This document shows, piece by piece, positions 29,452 through 41,410 of a stretch of DNA of 64,000 nt. Position numbers and translations under genes: made by a program. Below the pieces are notes generated by a model. It was given only the letters and a program-made list of their open reading frames with translations, did no database searches and was not told the DNA's origin. The DNA comes from Candidatus Villigracilis proximus (GTDB lineage: Bacteria > Chloroflexota > Anaerolineae > Anaerolineales > Villigracilaceae). The DNA lies in assembly GCA_016715195.1 (NCBI GenBank), contig JADKBB010000020.1, forward strand, positions 1-64,000, written 5' to 3'. Within the stretch, counting starts at the first letter, position 1; each line of letters opens with the position of its first letter.

Positions 29452-30288
29452 TTAGCGGCTCGTCTTACTGCGACGGCGCACAATGTACTGGTCGGTCTTC
29501 TTGTTACGACGGGTCTTCTTACCGAGCGTGGGTTTACCCCATGGGCTCTTGGGACCAGCAAGACCGATTGGCTGGCGACCTTCACCACCACCGTGAGGAT
29601 GGTCGCGTGGGCTCATCGCAGTACCACGAACGGTCGGGCGGATGCCCATGTGGCGCTTGCGGCCAGCTTTGCCAAGTTTGACATTGCTATGGTCAAGGTT
29701 ACCGATTTGTCCAATAGTTGCGTAGCAAACTTGATGGATCAAGCGCACTTCACCGGAGGGCATGCGGATCTGGGCGAAATCGCCTTCCTTGGCGAGCAAC
29801 TGGGCGGCGCCGCCTGCGGTGCGAACGAGCTGGGCGCCTTTGCCTGCCTTCATCTCAATGTTGTGGATTAAGGTACCGATCGGAATGTTGCTGATTGGAA
29901 GCGCGTTCCCAGGTCGGATCTCAGCGTTCGGACCAGACATGACGGTATCGCCAACCTTCAGGTCCAACGGTGAAATGATATATCGTTTCTCACCATCCAC
30001 ATAAAATAGGAGGGCAAGGCGGGCTGTACGGTTTGGATCATATTCAACTGCGGCAACTTTGGCGGGAATGCCATGTTTTTCGCGTTTGAAATCCACGATA
30101 CGGATGAAACGACGAGCGCCACCGCCACGATGACGAACGGTTATGCGGCCTTGAGCATTACGGCCGCCATGGCGAGGTCGATTAATCAACAAGGATCGTT
30201 CAGGTGTGCTCTTGGTGATTTCTTCAAATGTATAACCGGTCATATCACGCATACCGGGAGTTACTGGTTTATATTTTTTAACTGCCAT
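29452..30288 (-). CDS. rplB: 50S ribosomal protein L2
   Basis: 278 residues; [20 protein letters not shown], and the peptidyl-transferase region [19 protein letters not shown] with the conserved His. The start overlaps the rplW stop (TAATG). Confidence 0.97.
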   Translation of the reverse strand: MAVKKYKPVTPGMRDMTGYTFEEITKSTPERSLLINRPRHGGRNAQGRITVRHRGGGARRFIRIVDFKREKHGIPAKVAAVEYDPNRTARLALLFYVDGEKRYIISPLDLKVGDTVMSGPNAEIRPGNALPISNIPIGTLIHNIEMKAGKGAQLVRTAGGAAQLLAKEGDFAQIRMPSGEVRLIHQVCYATIGQIGNLDHSNVKLGKAGRKRHMGIRPTVRGTAMSPRDHPHGGGEGRQPIGLAGPKSPWGKPTLGKKTRRNKKTDQYIVRRRSKTSR

Positions 30289-30593
30289 TATTGCACCCCT
30301 TCAAAGATCTCGAGGGGTTTGCTTCCCTCGGCAAGGGTCACAATCGCTTTCTTGAATGCCGAACGGCGTACCAATAAACGACGTGAGCGAGCGCGGCGTC
30401 CGCGTTTTGCGGGCGCATTAAGAATATTTACACGTGCCACAGTGACATCGAACAGAGTTTCCACTGCATCCTTCACCGTGGTACGGGTTGCTTCGTCAGC
30501 CACAATAAAAGCATACTGACTCAGTTTGCTTGATTGGTAATTTGTTTTTTCAGTAACCAATGGGCGGACGAGGACATTATATAAATTAGTCAT
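30288..30593 (-). CDS. rplW: 50S ribosomal protein L23
   Basis: 101 residues from ATG 30593 ([20 protein letters not shown]), core [20 protein letters not shown]. The upstream-extended frame overlaps rplD and is not needed. Confidence 0.96.
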   Translation of the reverse strand: MTNLYNVLVRPLVTEKTNYQSSKLSQYAFIVADEATRTTVKDAVETLFDVTVARVNILNAPAKRGRRARSRRLLVRRSAFKKAIVTLAEGSKPLEIFEGVQ

Positions 30594-30603
30594 GTCTCTC
30601 TCC

Positions 30604-31233
30604 TTATCCGAGATGCGCGACAAGCGCATCTATGGTTTTTACCGGGATGACGACTTTGTCAAAGCTAAGCACGTCTCGTATATTTAAGTAACTAGCAAGC
30701 AAAACTTTTGCGCTTTCAATATTATCTGCAGACCGCATGACAAGGTCATAATTCTGATCTTTGACGGGCATCAACACCAATGCGGTGGAAGTGCCAACCA
30801 AATTAAATAATGTTTCAGCCATCAAACGGGTCTTTGGTTCTGTAATATCAAAACCATCGATTACCACAATACCGGCTTCTGCTGCTTTGACAGATAACAC
30901 GGATCGAAGCGCTGCCTGACGCATTTTCTTCGGCATACGCTGTTCGTAGCTACGAGGATGAGGTGTATGAATACGACCACCACCAACCCACTGCGCCGCA
31001 TTGGTAGAACCTTGGCGAGCACGGCCGGTACCTTTTTGTTTCCAAGGCTTTCGACCACCACCTCTGACCTCTGAGCGCACTTTTGTCTCATGTGTACCTA
31101 AACGTGCATTCGCCATCTGACGATTGTACGCCTGATGCATCAGGTCAATATTAATTGTGGCTTCGAAAACCGTCGCGGGTAACTCAACCTCACGGACTTT
31201 CTTACCCTTCATATCAAGAACATCTACTTTCAT
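30604..31233 (-). CDS. rplD: 50S ribosomal protein L4
   Basis: 209 residues; the extended loop KPWKQKGTGRARQGSTNAAQ, then PHPRSYEQRMPKKMRQAAL. In some bacteria L4 represses its own operon. Confidence 0.97.
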   Translation of the reverse strand: MKVDVLDMKGKKVREVELPATVFEATINIDLMHQAYNRQMANARLGTHETKVRSEVRGGGRKPWKQKGTGRARQGSTNAAQWVGGGRIHTPHPRSYEQRMPKKMRQAALRSVLSVKAAEAGIVVIDGFDITEPKTRLMAETLFNLVGTSTALVLMPVKDQNYDLVMRSADNIESAKVLLASYLNIRDVLSFDKVVIPVKTIDALVAHLG

Positions 31234-31262
31234 GGTTATTCTGGCTCCCGTTTCCTGCGCGC

Positions 31263-31900
31263 CTACTGCTTGCGCGACTCCTTGATCATGACGAGGCTGC
31301 CCTTACCACCGGGAACTGCTCCATTAATAGCGAGTAAATTACGTTCCGCATCCACCAGTACAACTTTGATGTTTTGTGCGGTTACGCGATCTACGCCCAT
31401 ATGCCCGAGTTTCGGTGACCTTTATAGACACGACCTGGTGTAGTACCCGATCCACTAGAACCGGGCGCACGGTTACGATCAGATGTACCATGCGTAGCGT
31501 TCATGCCATGGAAGTGGTAGCGCTTTACAACACCGGCAAAACCCTTGCCTTTGCTAACACCAACCACATCTACACGATCACCGACGGAAAAAGTATCGAC
31601 AACTGTTACTTTATCGCCAATTTTCAGTCCATGATCTTTGGAACGAAATTCACGCAAGAAGCGCATAGGGGGAATCTCATTGGCTTTTAAGTGACCCAAT
31701 TGACCGCCTGTAAGACGTTTGGGGTTTGCTTCGCCAAAGCCCAGTTGAACCGAAGAATAACCTTCTTTCTCCGGCATACGAACCTGGGTAACGTAACACG
31801 GCCCAGCTTCGATGAGTGTTACCGTTATGGCAACACCTTGCTCATCGAAGATCTGGGTCATGCCAATCTTCTTACCAATTAGCCCTTTCAACATACTCAA
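31263..31900 (-). CDS. rplC: 50S ribosomal protein L3 (one frameshift)
   Basis: The open frame stops after 169 residues. One base is missing near 31408 (CGAAACTCGGG). Restoring it continues with [20 protein letters not shown] and [18 protein letters not shown], stopping at 31263-31265, about 212 residues. The start could be TTG 31900 (AGGAG 5 bases upstream) or ATG 31894; spacing favours TTG. The N-terminus [18 protein letters not shown] is normal. Confidence 0.93.
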
Positions 31901-32086
31901 TTATTCTCCTTTAGAAGATATTGACGAGACTGCCAGCCGGGGCAAACGGCCACATCATCTCCGTGCAGTGCAGTCAGATAGTCTGGTGCGAAGCGGTTAT
32001 ATCGGTTCCACAACCAGACCTACTCTTGCGCTGTCTCAAAATAACCCGCAAATACTATTATTGCGGCTATTAAGTTAAGTAAAAAA
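31901..32086 (-). other. Structured spacer between rpsJ and rplC
   Basis: A 186-base gap inside an otherwise tightly packed operon. On the minus strand, in order: a terminator-like hairpin (CCGCAA/TTGCGG, plus 32046-32051/32061-32066) followed by a T-rich stretch; a GTCTGGT/ACCAGAC stem; and a GACTGC/GCAGTC stem. It then reaches the AGGAG of rplC. No ORF with a ribosome site. It may be an attenuator or ribosomal-protein-binding leader. Confidence 0.45.
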
Positions 32087-32395
32087 CTAAATCTTGATCT
32101 CGATATCAACACCTGCAGGCAGGTTCAAGCGCATCAACATATCAATCGTTTTCGAATCAGGATCCAAAACATCAATCAAGCGGTTGTGTGTGCGGATCTC
32201 AAAATGTTCGTGTGAGTCCTTGTCAATAAATGCCGAGCGACGTATTGTAAAGCGTTCTATCTTACTTGGCAAGGGTACAGGACCAACTACTTGGGCACCG
32301 GTACGCTCTGCAGTTTCAACAATGCGTTTTGCAGATTGATCAAGAACGCGATGATCATAAGCCTTAAGGCGGATACGAATTTTCTGTTTAGCCAT
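32087..32395 (-). CDS. rpsJ: 30S ribosomal protein S10
   Basis: 102 residues; [20 protein letters not shown] then [19 protein letters not shown] and [20 protein letters not shown]. Also NusB partner in antitermination. Follows tuf. Confidence 0.97.
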   Translation of the reverse strand: MAKQKIRIRLKAYDHRVLDQSAKRIVETAERTGAQVVGPVPLPSKIERFTIRRSAFIDKDSHEHFEIRTHNRLIDVLDPDSKTIDMLMRLNLPAGVDIEIKI

Positions 32396-32407
32396 CATTC
32401 TCTCACC

Positions 32408-33608
32408 TTACTCAATGATCTTGGTAACGACACCCGCGCCAACGGTCAAACCGCCTTCACGAATAGCGAACTTGGAACCCTGTTCAAGAGCCACAGGCAC
32501 AATCAACTGAACTGTCAAGTTCACGTTGTCACCAGGCATAACCATTTCCACGCCTTCAGGCAGGGTAATGTCGCCGGTCACATCCATTGTGCGGAAGATA
32601 GAACTGGGGACGATAGCCGCTGAAGAACGCCTTGTGACGTCCGCCTTCTTCCTTCTTCAACACGTACACTTCTGCCAAAAACTTCTTGTGCGGAGTGATC
32701 GATTTCGGCTTGGCCAATACCTGGCCACGCTCCACATCTTCACGCTCAATACCGCGCAGCAACAAACCTACGTTGTCGCCAGCCATACCTTCATCCAACT
32801 GCTTGCGGAACATTTCCACACCAGTGCAGACTGTGCTCTTGGTGTCACGCAAACCAACGATTTCAATCGGCTCACCCACTTTGATGATGCCGCGATCAAT
32901 ACGTCCTGTCACCACAGTTCCGCGTCCCTTGATCGAGAATACATCTTCAACCGACATCATGAACGGCTTGTCTGTCTCACGCTTGGGCTCGGGGATGTAC
33001 TCATCCACCACACGCAGCAATTCTTTAATGGGAGCATACTCTGGTGCGCTTGGATCGGTGCTGGCGCTTTCCAATGCCTTCTTGGCTGAGCCGCGCACGA
33101 TCGGGGTCGTATCACCGGGGAAGCCGTAGCTGCTCAACAGTTCGCGCAGTTCGAGTTCCACCAGCTCTAGCAGTTCCGGGTCGTCCATCATGTCCACTTT
33201 GTTCAGGAACACAACGATGGAAGGTACTTCCACCTGGCGGGCCAACAGCACATGTTCGTGAGTCTGGGGCATCGGGCCATCGGGCGCTGCCACTACCAGA
33301 ATGGCGCCGTCTACCTGTGCCGCACCGGTGATCATGTTTTTGATATAGTCACGGTGACCGGGCATATCCACATGCGCATAATGGCGCTTGTCGGTTTGAT
33401 ATTCCACGTGCGCGATGTTGATCGTGATACCGCGCGCTTTTTCTTCCGGCGCGTTATCAATTTGATCGTATGCACGGAAATCTGCCTGACCCGAAAGTCC
33501 GGCTACTTTGGTGATCGCCGCTGTCAATGTGGTCTTCCCATGATCGATGTGCCCCATGGTGCCCACATTCAAATGCGGTTTACTGCGGTCAAATTTTTCC
33601 TTCGCCAT
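32408..33608 (-). CDS. tuf: Elongation factor Tu (one frameshift)
   Basis: GTPase that delivers aminoacyl-tRNA. G1 [10 protein letters not shown], switch [16 protein letters not shown]3 [12 protein letters not shown] and G4 NKVDMMD are present. The open frame stops after 350 residues. One extra base near 32620 (CTTCCGC in place of CTNCGC, after [11 protein letters not shown]) breaks it. Removing it gives [20 protein letters not shown] through [13 protein letters not shown], stopping at 32408-32410, about 400 residues. Almost certainly a sequence error. Confidence 0.95.
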
Positions 33609-33636
33609 TTTCTAACTCCTTGAATAATAAAAACGA

Positions 33637-35715
33637 TTAGTTAGCTTTCAAGATTTCTTCGGCCACAGATTGCGATACTGGCGCATAGTGATCGAATTCC
33701 ATGTTGAAAACACCACGTCCCTGTGTTGCGGAACGAAGCTGGGTTGCATACCCGAACATTTCTGCCAACGGAACCATTGCCTTGACTGCCTGCGCGTTTC
33801 CAAGGCGAACTTCCATACCCTGGATCAAACCACGGCGGCTGTTAATCTGCCCCATGACATCACCAAGGTATTCTTCTGGAACTACAACTTCGACTTTCAT
33901 CATTGGCTCGAGCAAAATTGGATGTCCCTTTTGCACGCCTTCTTTGAAGCCCAAAATAGCAGCCATTTTGAATGCCATTTCACTTGAATCAACTTCATGG
34001 AAAGACCCGTCAAACAATGTAACTTTTATGTCTACAACTGGATAACCGGCAAGCACACCACCCTCAGAAGCTTCCTTCACGCCTTTTTCAATAGGATTAA
34101 TGAATTCCTTCGGAATAGCGCCGCCCACGATCTTATTTTCAAACAAAATACCGCTACCGCGTTCGCCAGGCTCCATGGAAAATACAACATGACCGTATTG
34201 ACCTTTACCACCGGATTGTTTGGCATATTTATAATTAACTTCTTTAACAGCTCGGGTGATCGATTCACGAAACGCAACACGTGGAGCGCCAACATTTGCC
34301 TGGACTCTAAATTCACGTAATAAACGATCTACGATAATATCAAGATGCAATTCACCCATGCCGCGGAGAATGGTCTGACCAGAGTCTTCATCTGAATTAA
34401 CATGAAGTGTTGGATCTTCTTCCGCCAGTTTGCGAAGAGCTTCGCCCATTTTTTCCTGATCTGCAGAACTCTTGGGTTCAATTGCAATGGAAATAACGGG
34501 TTCCGGGAAGGAGATAGTTTCAAGAACAAGGGGCTTGGTATCACAAAGTGTATCGCCGGTAAAACTATCTTTGAAGCCTAATACAGCGCCAATGTCACCG
34601 GAGCATATTTCAGCAACATCTTCACGATGATCGGCATGCATACGAATTAAGCGTCCGATACGCTCTTTCTTTCCTTTTTTGGTGGTGTTTTGTACTGTTT
34701 GCCCCTGGCTCAAAACACCTGAATACACACGTACATAAGCAAGACGACCCACGTAGGGATCAGTTACGATCTTGAACACCAAAGCACCCAAAGGAGCATC
34801 GTCTATAGCAGCAATTTCAAAAGTGACTTCAGGATTTCCCGGTTCAGACACTGTGATAATGGGCTTATCTGCGGGTGAAGGAAGATAATCCACTACGGCA
34901 TCAAGCAGAACTTGTACACCTTTATTCTTTAAGGAAGAACCACAAAACACCGGTGCCGTTTTATTTGCCAACACACCTTTACGAAGTGCAAGCTTGAGTT
35001 CATCAATGCTGATTTCTTGAGCTTCAAGGAATTTCAATGTTAATTCATCATCAAGCTCGGCAATCTTCTCCACCATCTTGGCGCGATATTCCTTAGCCTG
35101 TTCTTTCAAGTCATCAGGAATCTCAACGATATGTGGATCTTTACCGAGATCATCTTCCCAGATAACCGCTTTCATGGTCAAAAGGTCTACAACGCCTTTA
35201 AATGTAGCTTCAAACCCGATAGGGATTTGCATTGGAATAGGATTGGCGCCCAATCGGTCAATAATTGTTTCAATGGTACGTTCAAAGGAAGCACCAACAC
35301 GATCCATCTTATTAACAAAGCAAATGCGTGGCACGCCATAACGATCAGCTTGACGCCACACAGTTTCAGATTGAGGCTCCACGCCTTGCACTGCATCAAA
35401 AACCACCACCCCGCCATCCAAAACACGCAGAGAGCGTTGAACTTCAGCAGTAAAGTCAATATGTCCGGGGGTATCAATAATATTAACTTGATAACCCTTC
35501 CACTCAGCAGAAACAGCCGCTGAAACGATGGTGATACCACGTTCGCGCTCCTGTACCATCCAGTCGGTCACTGTTGTACCATCATCAACAGAGCCAATAC
35601 GATGTGTCATGCCGGTATAGAACATGATACGCTCGGTGGTTGTTGTTTTCCCGGCGTCAATGTGGGCAATAATGCCTATGTTTCGGTATTTTTCCAGAGG
35701 ATGCACGCGTGCCAT
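33637..35715 (-). CDS. fusA: Elongation factor G
   Basis: 692 residues. Ribosomal translocase GTPase. G1 [14 protein letters not shown] (about 17-30), [38 protein letters not shown]. Domain IV is at [20 protein letters not shown]. Between rpsG and tuf, the standard str order. Confidence 0.98.
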   Translation of the reverse strand: MARVHPLEKYRNIGIIAHIDAGKTTTTERIMFYTGMTHRIGSVDDGTTVTDWMVQERERGITIVSAAVSAEWKGYQVNIIDTPGHIDFTAEVQRSLRVLDGGVVVFDAVQGVEPQSETVWRQADRYGVPRICFVNKMDRVGASFERTIETIIDRLGANPIPMQIPIGFEATFKGVVDLLTMKAVIWEDDLGKDPHIVEIPDDLKEQAKEYRAKMVEKIAELDDELTLKFLEAQEISIDELKLALRKGVLANKTAPVFCGSSLKNKGVQVLLDAVVDYLPSPADKPIITVSEPGNPEVTFEIAAIDDAPLGALVFKIVTDPYVGRLAYVRVYSGVLSQGQTVQNTTKKGKKERIGRLIRMHADHREDVAEICSGDIGAVLGFKDSFTGDTLCDTKPLVLETISFPEPVISIAIEPKSSADQEKMGEALRKLAEEDPTLHVNSDEDSGQTILRGMGELHLDIIVDRLLREFRVQANVGAPRVAFRESITRAVKEVNYKYAKQSGGKGQYGHVVFSMEPGERGSGILFENKIVGGAIPKEFINPIEKGVKEASEGGVLAGYPVVDIKVTLFDGSFHEVDSSEMAFKMAAILGFKEGVQKGHPILLEPMMKVEVVVPEEYLGDVMGQINSRRGLIQGMEVRLGNAQAVKAMVPLAEMFGYATQLRSATQGRGVFNMEFDHYAPVSQSVAEEILKAN

Positions 35716-35758
35716 ACTAACTACTTCCTTAAAAGATATTATTTAATGTCAAAAAAAA

Positions 35759-36226
35759 CTAAACACGATAATGGGAAAAGGCGCGATTGGCCTCAGCCAT
35801 TTTATGGGTCTCGTCACGTTTACGAATAGCAGAGCCGGTTTCGTTAAAAGCATCAATTAACTCAGATGCAAGTTTGTCAGAAAACGACTTGCCGGAACGA
35901 TCATGAGCGGCTGAAAGGATCCAACGAAGCGCCAAAGTGGTACGACGATCTGATGATACTTCCATTGGCACCTGATAGGTTGCACCACCCACACGGCGTG
36001 GACGTACTTCCATGGCAGGTCCTACATTTTTGAGGGCACCATCAAAGATATCCAAAGGATTCTTCTCAGTTCGCTCTTTAATTAAATCCATTGCATCATA
36101 AATCAAGCGGATAGCAGTGCTTTTCTTGCCACTCTTAAGCACATGCTTAACCATGGTCTGAACATTGATGCTATTAAATCTTGGATCGGGAAGAACTTCC
36201 CGTTTCTCAGGTTTTGCTCTACGCAT
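35759..36226 (-). CDS. rpsG: 30S ribosomal protein S7
   Basis: 155 residues; MRRAKPEKREVLPDPRFNSI, then VRPRRVGGATYQVPMEVSSD and the C-terminal helix. Confidence 0.97.
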   Translation of the reverse strand: MRRAKPEKREVLPDPRFNSINVQTMVKHVLKSGKKSTAIRLIYDAMDLIKERTEKNPLDIFDGALKNVGPAMEVRPRRVGGATYQVPMEVSSDRRTTLALRWILSAAHDRSGKSFSDKLASELIDAFNETGSAIRKRDETHKMAEANRAFSHYRV

Positions 36227-36248
36227 GCTTCACTACTCCATCTATAGA

Positions 36249-36665
36249 TTACTTCGGACGCTTCGCGCCGTACTTGGAACGGCCCTGCTTGCGATTGGCT
36301 ACACCGGTGGTGTCAAGAGAACCGCGCACAATGTGATAACGCACACCAGGCAAATCCTTCACACGGCCGCCACGCACCAACACTACAGAGTGCTCTTGCA
36401 ACTGATGACCTTCACCGGGGATATAAGCTGTGACTTCAATGCCGTTTGTCAAACGTACACGCGCAATCTTGCGCAACGCTGAATTCGGCTTTTTGGGAGT
36501 CATGGTTCGAACAACGGTACAAACACCACGCTTCTGCGGTGCGCCTTTGTCCTGTCTCACACGGCGCTGCTTAAAACTGTTCAACGTGAACTGCAGGGCT
36601 GGAGCTTTACTTTTTGTCTTGTTATTTTTGCGGCCCTTACGGACCATTTGATTTACTGTCGGCAC
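36249..36665 (-). CDS. rpsL: 30S ribosomal protein S12 (GTG start)
   Basis: 138 residues from a GTG with GGAGG upstream. The decoding-centre segments [15 protein letters not shown] and [16 protein letters not shown] keep the Lys residues whose change gives streptomycin resistance. Starts the str-type operon; a hairpin and spacer separate it from rpoB. Confidence 0.97.
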   Translation of the reverse strand: MPTVNQMVRKGRKNNKTKSKAPALQFTLNSFKQRRVRQDKGAPQKRGVCTVVRTMTPKKPNSALRKIARVRLTNGIEVTAYIPGEGHQLQEHSVVLVRGGRVKDLPGVRYHIVRGSLDTTGVANRKQGRSKYGAKRPK

Positions 36666-36716
36666 AACCGCCTCCGATTACAAAATCTTTCACAATTACA
36701 TTTGAATATTCGCAAG

Positions 36717-36753
36717 AAATGAGACCATCAACAACATTTTCTGATGGCCTCAT
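36717..36753 (-). terminator. Probable terminator between rpoB and rpsL
   Basis: ATGAGACCATCA (36719-36730) pairs with TGATGGCCTCAT (36742-36753) with one mismatch. It is followed on the minus strand by TTTCTTG. The 191-base rpoB-rpsL spacer holds this, a small GAGTGG/CCACTC stem and nothing coding. Confidence 0.5.
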
Positions 36754-36856
36754 TTGTAGCTGCCAATGATTTGAGTGGGAGATAAAGCCACTCCTGCTTT
36801 TTGGGCAACGGCTAAATAGTTTATCACGCCGTATCTTACGCGTCAATAGGAATTTG

Positions 36857-39800
36857 TTACTTCTTTCCTACTTGATTCTCTCCGAGGCTGAGCAGACCTG
36901 TATCATGTTTAGGTGGATGCGCTTTTTCATCCTCTTTACCAAACTTGACCATATCGCCGCTCTCGTTAATTGCTTCCACGGCAAGGCCAAGAGATTGCAA
37001 CTCTTTCACAAGCACCCGGAACGATGCAGGGATACTGGGTTCTTCAATCGGCTCACCCTTCACAATCGCTTCATAAGTATTTACACGACCTTGAACATCA
37101 TCCGATTTGACGGTAAGCATTTCCTGAAGAGTATGAGCTGCGCCATAAGCTTCAAGAGCCCACACTTCCATTTCACCGAAACGTTGACCGCCGAATTGGG
37201 CCTTACCACCAAGAGGTTGTTGAGTAACCAAACTGTAAGGACCAGTGGAACGTGCATGAACCGTATCTTCGACGAGGTGATGAAGTTTAAGAATAGTCAT
37301 CACACCAACAGTAACGGGCTGATCATAGGGAACCCCGGTCTTTCCGTCACGCAAAAGCTGTTTGCCGAGAGTAGGCAAAGGAATGCCTTTCTCTTTTGCC
37401 AATTCCTGTGCAGTGTCAAAAACCTTATCTTCCGCAACTCTACGAGTAAGCCCATTGGTTTCCATCCATAACCGCAAACAAGCAATAACAGTCAGTTCAT
37501 CAATTTCCGGGTCAGGATTTGCCACATCATGGTCGTCAAGTAGAATCTCTTCAGGCTTGGCGTAGCCTTTTTCGCGCAACCATTCTTTGGCTGTCGCATG
37601 ACGCGCATATTCAGAATCATTCAAGCTGTAAATATCGTACTTACGCTTACCCAACCAATGCTCAAGATACAAGCGTCGAACTTCGTCGTCATCTTGAATG
37701 GAATTAGGATCATATTCCTGTTCCTTGAGCCATTCCCAGGCGCGGTCAGCAGCTTCTTTCCATGCTTGGTCCATGATCCAGGCACGAGCAAGTTCCGCTT
37801 CAATCTGTTCTTCCGTTGCTCCATCAAATACAGGAGTAATTGCGCGGAAGCCCATCCGTTTTGCGGCCCAACCAAGATGCACTTCCAAAACCTGGCCGAT
37901 GTTCATACGACCGGGCACGCCAAGGGGATTCAAGATGAGATCTACAGGTGTTCCATCTTCCAGGAAAGGCATATCTTCTACAGGAACAACCTTGGAAACA
38001 ACACCCTTGTTACCATGACGTCCAGCCATCTTATCGCCAGCAGTGATCTTACGGCGTTGTGCGACAGAAACACGAACCATCATGTCTACGCCTGCGGAAA
38101 GGTCGGAATTGTCTTCACGAGTAAATACTTTTACATCAACTACTTTGCCCCGTTCACCATGAGGCATACGCAACGAAGTGTCTTTAACATCACGAGATTT
38201 CTCACCAAAGATGGCACGCAACAAACGCTCTTCAGGCGTTAGTTCTTTTTCACCCTTAGGGGTAATCTTGCCAACAAGAATATCATTGGGACCAACTTCG
38301 GCGCCAATGCGAATGATTCCATTTTCATCCAGATCTTTGATGGCATCCTCACCCACATTGGGGATGTCACGAGTAATTTCTTCAGGGCCAAGCTTGGTAT
38401 CACGAGCTTCCACTTCATGCTTTTCAATATGAACAGAGGTAAAACGATCTTCCTGCACCAAACGCTCTGAAAGCAAAATAGCATCTTCGAAGTTACCACC
38501 CTCCCATGACAGGAAAGCAATTACCACATTTTGGCCGAGTGCAAGTTGACCACTATCGGTAGAAGAAGAGTCAGCGATAATATCGCCTTTTTTGATCAAC
38601 TGTCCCTTCACAACAGATGGGCGTTGATCAATACAGGTACTTTGATTGGAACGTTGATACTTGCGAAGTTGGTAGACGCGATTTCCACTTTTCTTTTCTT
38701 TGACGGTGATTGTGGATCCCGTTACCGAGACAACCTCACCATCCGCTTCTGCGACTACGACCTGGCCTGAATCCAATGCTGCGTGACCTTCCATCCCTGT
38801 AGAAACCAGCGGGATTTCGGGACGCACCAATGGAACAGCCTGGGCCATCATGTTCGAGCCCATGAGCGCGCGGTTGGCGTCATCATGTTCAAGGAATGGG
38901 ATCAAAGCCGCACTAATACCAACAACCTGATGTGGCGCCACATCCATATAGTCAATTGATTCAGAATTGGAGAACATAAAACCTGAGTGATAACGGCAGG
39001 AAATACGTTCACGGGAGAATTCCTTGCTGGTTGTTAGCTGAGCGTTTGCCTGGGCAATCGTATATTTATCTTCTGCATCCGCTGAAAGGTAAATAATTTC
39101 GTCAGAAACGTACGGAACGATGCTGGCTTCACTCTCAAATCTTGAAAGTCTCTTCAAAACTTTGGCGTCAATAAGAGTTCCGGATTTGAAAAGCAATTCT
39201 TCACTCTTGGGATCATAAATATCCTCGCGCAAAGTACGACCTTCCAGGCGTTCATCATTTGAAAGCATGGCCTTGTACACTCTGCGGTACGGTGTCTCAA
39301 TAAACCCATATTCATTTACACGAGCAAAAGAAGCTAAGCGGCCAATAAGACCAATGTTTGGGCCTTCAGGTGTTTCAATCGGACAAATACGTCCGTAATG
39401 GGAATGGTGAACATCACGAACATCGAAACCTGCACGCTCACGGCGAAGACCACCCGGGCCTAACGCAGAAAGTGTACGCTTATGGCGCAACTCAGCCAAA
39501 GGATTGGTCTGATCCATGAACTGTGAAAGCTGTGATGAACCAAAGAATTCACGCAACGCAGCAACTACAGGGCGGATATTAACCAATGTAACAGGTGAGA
39601 GTTGTTCCTGATCGCGAATGGACATGCGTTCTTTAATGACACGTTCCATACGGCGTAAACCAATACGCAATTTATTCTGGATCAACTCACCCACCGTCTT
39701 AACACGACGATTACCAAGATGATCGATATCGTCAGCCCGTTCCGCACCATTATTGATCTGAATCATACGGCGAATCAGTCGAATGATGTCACTCTTTGAA

Positions 39801-40756
39801 ACCGTACGATGCGGAATCGGAATATTCAAGTCGAGTTTTTGATTCAACTTATAACGGCCAACCCGCTCCAGATCGTAATGCCGTTGGTCAAATAGTTGTT
39901 CCTCAAGGAACTGACGGGCATTATCAAGCGTAGCAGGATCGCCAGGGCGCATCTTTTTGAAAAACTCAATCAACGCCTGTTCAGCAATCGGTTGGTTGGA
40001 GGCTTTCCAATCAGGTTCTTGTTTAAGTGTGGAAGCCATGAACATGCGCTCAGGGTTATTGTCCACATCCTTAAAGATGGAAAGAATTTCTTCATCGGAA
40101 CCAGTCTTGATGGGAGAATCTTTAATGCCATCAGAGACCGCAGCAAGCGCCCGCAAGAAAACAGTGATCGGAACTGTGCGTTTACGATTGAACTTAAGGA
40201 TGATGTAATCAGACTTGCGAGTCTCGAACTCCATCCATGCACCACGATCAGGGATAAGTTTAGCCATCGCAAGCGGACGACCGGTTGCGCGATCTGCTGG
40301 AGCTTCAAAGTAAACACCAGGAGAACGAATCAATTGCGACACGACAACGCGTTCGGTTCCATTTACAATGAACGTACCTTTGTCGGTCATTTCCGGGAAA
40401 TCACCAAGGAAAATATCCTGCTTGATGGGTTCGGGGACATCTGGGCCAGCTAAAAGAACGGAAACATATAATGGACTGGAGTATGTGAGATCGCGCTCCA
40501 CACACTCTTCAATTGTATGCTTGGGTTCTCCAAACCAGTATTTAAGACCCCACTGTTGAGACTCAGGGCCACGACTCGGGAAAAATAATTTCATCCCTTT
40601 GTTATAAGACTCAATCGGCGACACCTCGTGAAAGAGATCGCCTAAACCTTCCTTCTTGAGTCTTTCAAACGAATCAAGTTGTACTTCTATTAAATTAGGA
40701 AGGTCGAGCTTAACTGGAATACGTGCGTAACTTTTTTGGGACAAAGAAGATGCCAT
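36857..40756 (-). CDS. rpoB: RNA polymerase subunit beta
   Basis: 1,299 residues from ATG 40756, which has AGGAGAGAAG upstream; the longer frame to 40807 has no ribosome site. The rifampicin-region [20 protein letters not shown] with LSALGPGG has the sensitive-type Asp, His and Ser. [20 protein letters not shown] and [20 protein letters not shown] are universal. The C-terminus is normal. rpoC, which almost always follows, is not here: the next gene is rpsL. Confidence 0.97.
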   Translation of the reverse strand: MASSLSQKSYARIPVKLDLPNLIEVQLDSFERLKKEGLGDLFHEVSPIESYNKGMKLFFPSRGPESQQWGLKYWFGEPKHTIEECVERDLTYSSPLYVSVLLAGPDVPEPIKQDIFLGDFPEMTDKGTFIVNGTERVVVSQLIRSPGVYFEAPADRATGRPLAMAKLIPDRGAWMEFETRKSDYIILKFNRKRTVPITVFLRALAAVSDGIKDSPIKTGSDEEILSIFKDVDNNPERMFMASTLKQEPDWKASNQPIAEQALIEFFKKMRPGDPATLDNARQFLEEQLFDQRHYDLERVGRYKLNQKLDLNIPIPHRTVSKSDIIRLIRRMIQINNGAERADDIDHLGNRRVKTVGELIQNKLRIGLRRMERVIKERMSIRDQEQLSPVTLVNIRPVVAALREFFGSSQLSQFMDQTNPLAELRHKRTLSALGPGGLRRERAGFDVRDVHHSHYGRICPIETPEGPNIGLIGRLASFARVNEYGFIETPYRRVYKAMLSNDERLEGRTLREDIYDPKSEELLFKSGTLIDAKVLKRLSRFESEASIVPYVSDEIIYLSADAEDKYTIAQANAQLTTSKEFSRERISCRYHSGFMFSNSESIDYMDVAPHQVVGISAALIPFLEHDDANRALMGSNMMAQAVPLVRPEIPLVSTGMEGHAALDSGQVVVAEADGEVVSVTGSTITVKEKKSGNRVYQLRKYQRSNQSTCIDQRPSVVKGQLIKKGDIIADSSSTDSGQLALGQNVVIAFLSWEGGNFEDAILLSERLVQEDRFTSVHIEKHEVEARDTKLGPEEITRDIPNVGEDAIKDLDENGIIRIGAEVGPNDILVGKITPKGEKELTPEERLLRAIFGEKSRDVKDTSLRMPHGERGKVVDVKVFTREDNSDLSAGVDMMVRVSVAQRRKITAGDKMAGRHGNKGVVSKVVPVEDMPFLEDGTPVDLILNPLGVPGRMNIGQVLEVHLGWAAKRMGFRAITPVFDGATEEQIEAELARAWIMDQAWKEAADRAWEWLKEQEYDPNSIQDDDEVRRLYLEHWLGKRKYDIYSLNDSEYARHATAKEWLREKGYAKPEEILLDDHDVANPDPEIDELTVIACLRLWMETNGLTRRVAEDKVFDTAQELAKEKGIPLPTLGKQLLRDGKTGVPYDQPVTVGVMTILKLHHLVEDTVHARSTGPYSLVTQQPLGGKAQFGGQRFGEMEVWALEAYGAAHTLQEMLTVKSDDVQGRVNTYEAIVKGEPIEEPSIPASFRVLVKELQSLGLAVEAINESGDMVKFGKEDEKAHPPKHDTGLLSLGENQVGKK

Positions 40757-40824
40757 TCTTCTCTCCTGACTTTTGGCTGAGTTATGAAACGATTGTAACT
40801 GTCCCATTTGGACAGCGACCTAAC

Positions 40825-40853
40825 ATTATATCGAAATGAATACAAAAAGTCAA
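40825..40853 (-). promoter_or_regulatory. Consensus promoter of rpoB
   Basis: Minus strand: TTGACT (40853-40848), 17-bp spacer, TATAAT (40830-40825). It gives a leader of about 60 bases. Confidence 0.85.
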
Positions 40854-40901
40854 GAAGTGGACAATACATTAATCACATCAAATATATATGCAAAGCTTTT
40901 C

Positions 40902-40930
40902 TTGACAATCTGTATAAGTACGTGTAAAAT
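40902..40930 (+). promoter_or_regulatory. Consensus promoter of the tRNA operon
   Basis: TTGACA (40902-40907), 17-bp spacer, TAAAAT (40925-40930), 28 bases upstream of tRNA-Phe. Divergent from the rpoB promoter. Confidence 0.85.
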
Positions 40931-40958
40931 CACGGACGCTTAACAAAAAAATACACAG

Positions 40959-41031
40959 GCCGAGATAGCTCAGTTGGTAGAGCACGCGACTGAAAATCGC
41001 GGTGTCCCCAGTTCGATCCTGGGTCTCGGCA
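40959..41031 (+). tRNA. tRNA-Phe (GAA)
   Basis: 73 bases. Acceptor GCCGAGA/TCTCGGC, D-loop AGCTCAGTTGGTAGAGC, anticodon loop CTGAAAA with GAA, T-loop GTTCGATCC. CCA is not encoded. Confidence 0.97.
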
Positions 41032-41060
41032 CTCTCGGCTGATATAATAGCCGAAAATCT

Positions 41061-41132
41061 GCGGGCGTAGTACAGTGGTAGTACGTCTCCTTGCCAAGGA
41101 GAAGGTCGTGGGTTCGAATCCCATCGCCCGCT
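41061..41132 (+). tRNA. tRNA-Gly (GCC)
   Basis: 72 bases. Acceptor GCGGGCG/CGCCCGC, anticodon loop TTGCCAA with GCC, T-loop GGTTCGAATCC. CCA is not encoded. Confidence 0.97.
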
Positions 41133-41191
41133 CAAACATGGAGGATTGCAGATTGGAATACATTTCAGTCAGCAATCCTCATTGTGTATAT

Positions 41192-41262
41192 GGCGTCGTG
41201 GCCAAGTGGTAAGGCAAGGGTCTGCAAAATCCTCATCAGGGGTTCAAATCCCCTCGACGCCT
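41192..41262 (+). tRNA. tRNA-Cys (GCA)
   Basis: 71 bases. Acceptor GGCGTCG/CGACGCC with T discriminator, usual for tRNA-Cys; anticodon loop CTGCAAA with GCA; T-loop GGTTCAAATCC. CCA is not encoded. Confidence 0.97.
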
Positions 41263-41266
41263 CTTC

Positions 41267-41296
41267 AAAAAGCAAACCGTTTTGGTTTGCTTTTTT
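41267..41296 (+). terminator. Terminator of the tRNA operon
   Basis: AAAAAGCAAACC / GGTTTGCTTTTT (41267-41278 / 41284-41295), 5-base loop, followed by TGTTTTT. Confidence 0.85.
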
Positions 41297-41320
41297 GTTT
41301 TTCTCTGAGAAGAATTTTTT

Positions 41321-41357
41321 ATTTCCATGCCAATTACAATTTATTTGGCATGGAAAT
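41321..41357. promoter_or_regulatory. 13-bp inverted repeat upstream of the giant sensor
   Basis: ATTTCCATGCCAA (41321-41333) and TTGGCATGGAAAT (41345-41357). It sits just before a TATAAT at 41373-41378 that may serve the sensor gene (start 41411). It could be an operator; no T-tract makes a terminator unlikely. Confidence 0.45.
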
Positions 41358-41410
41358 TTCACTAAAAAAGCCTATAATAAATTTAGACAGAAGACACTAT
41401 TCATTTACCT

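Noticed and set aside
32408..33608. tuf as a truncated or pseudogenised EF-Tu
   Set aside because: One extra base restores the full C-terminus and normal stop; the gene is essential and in its standard place.
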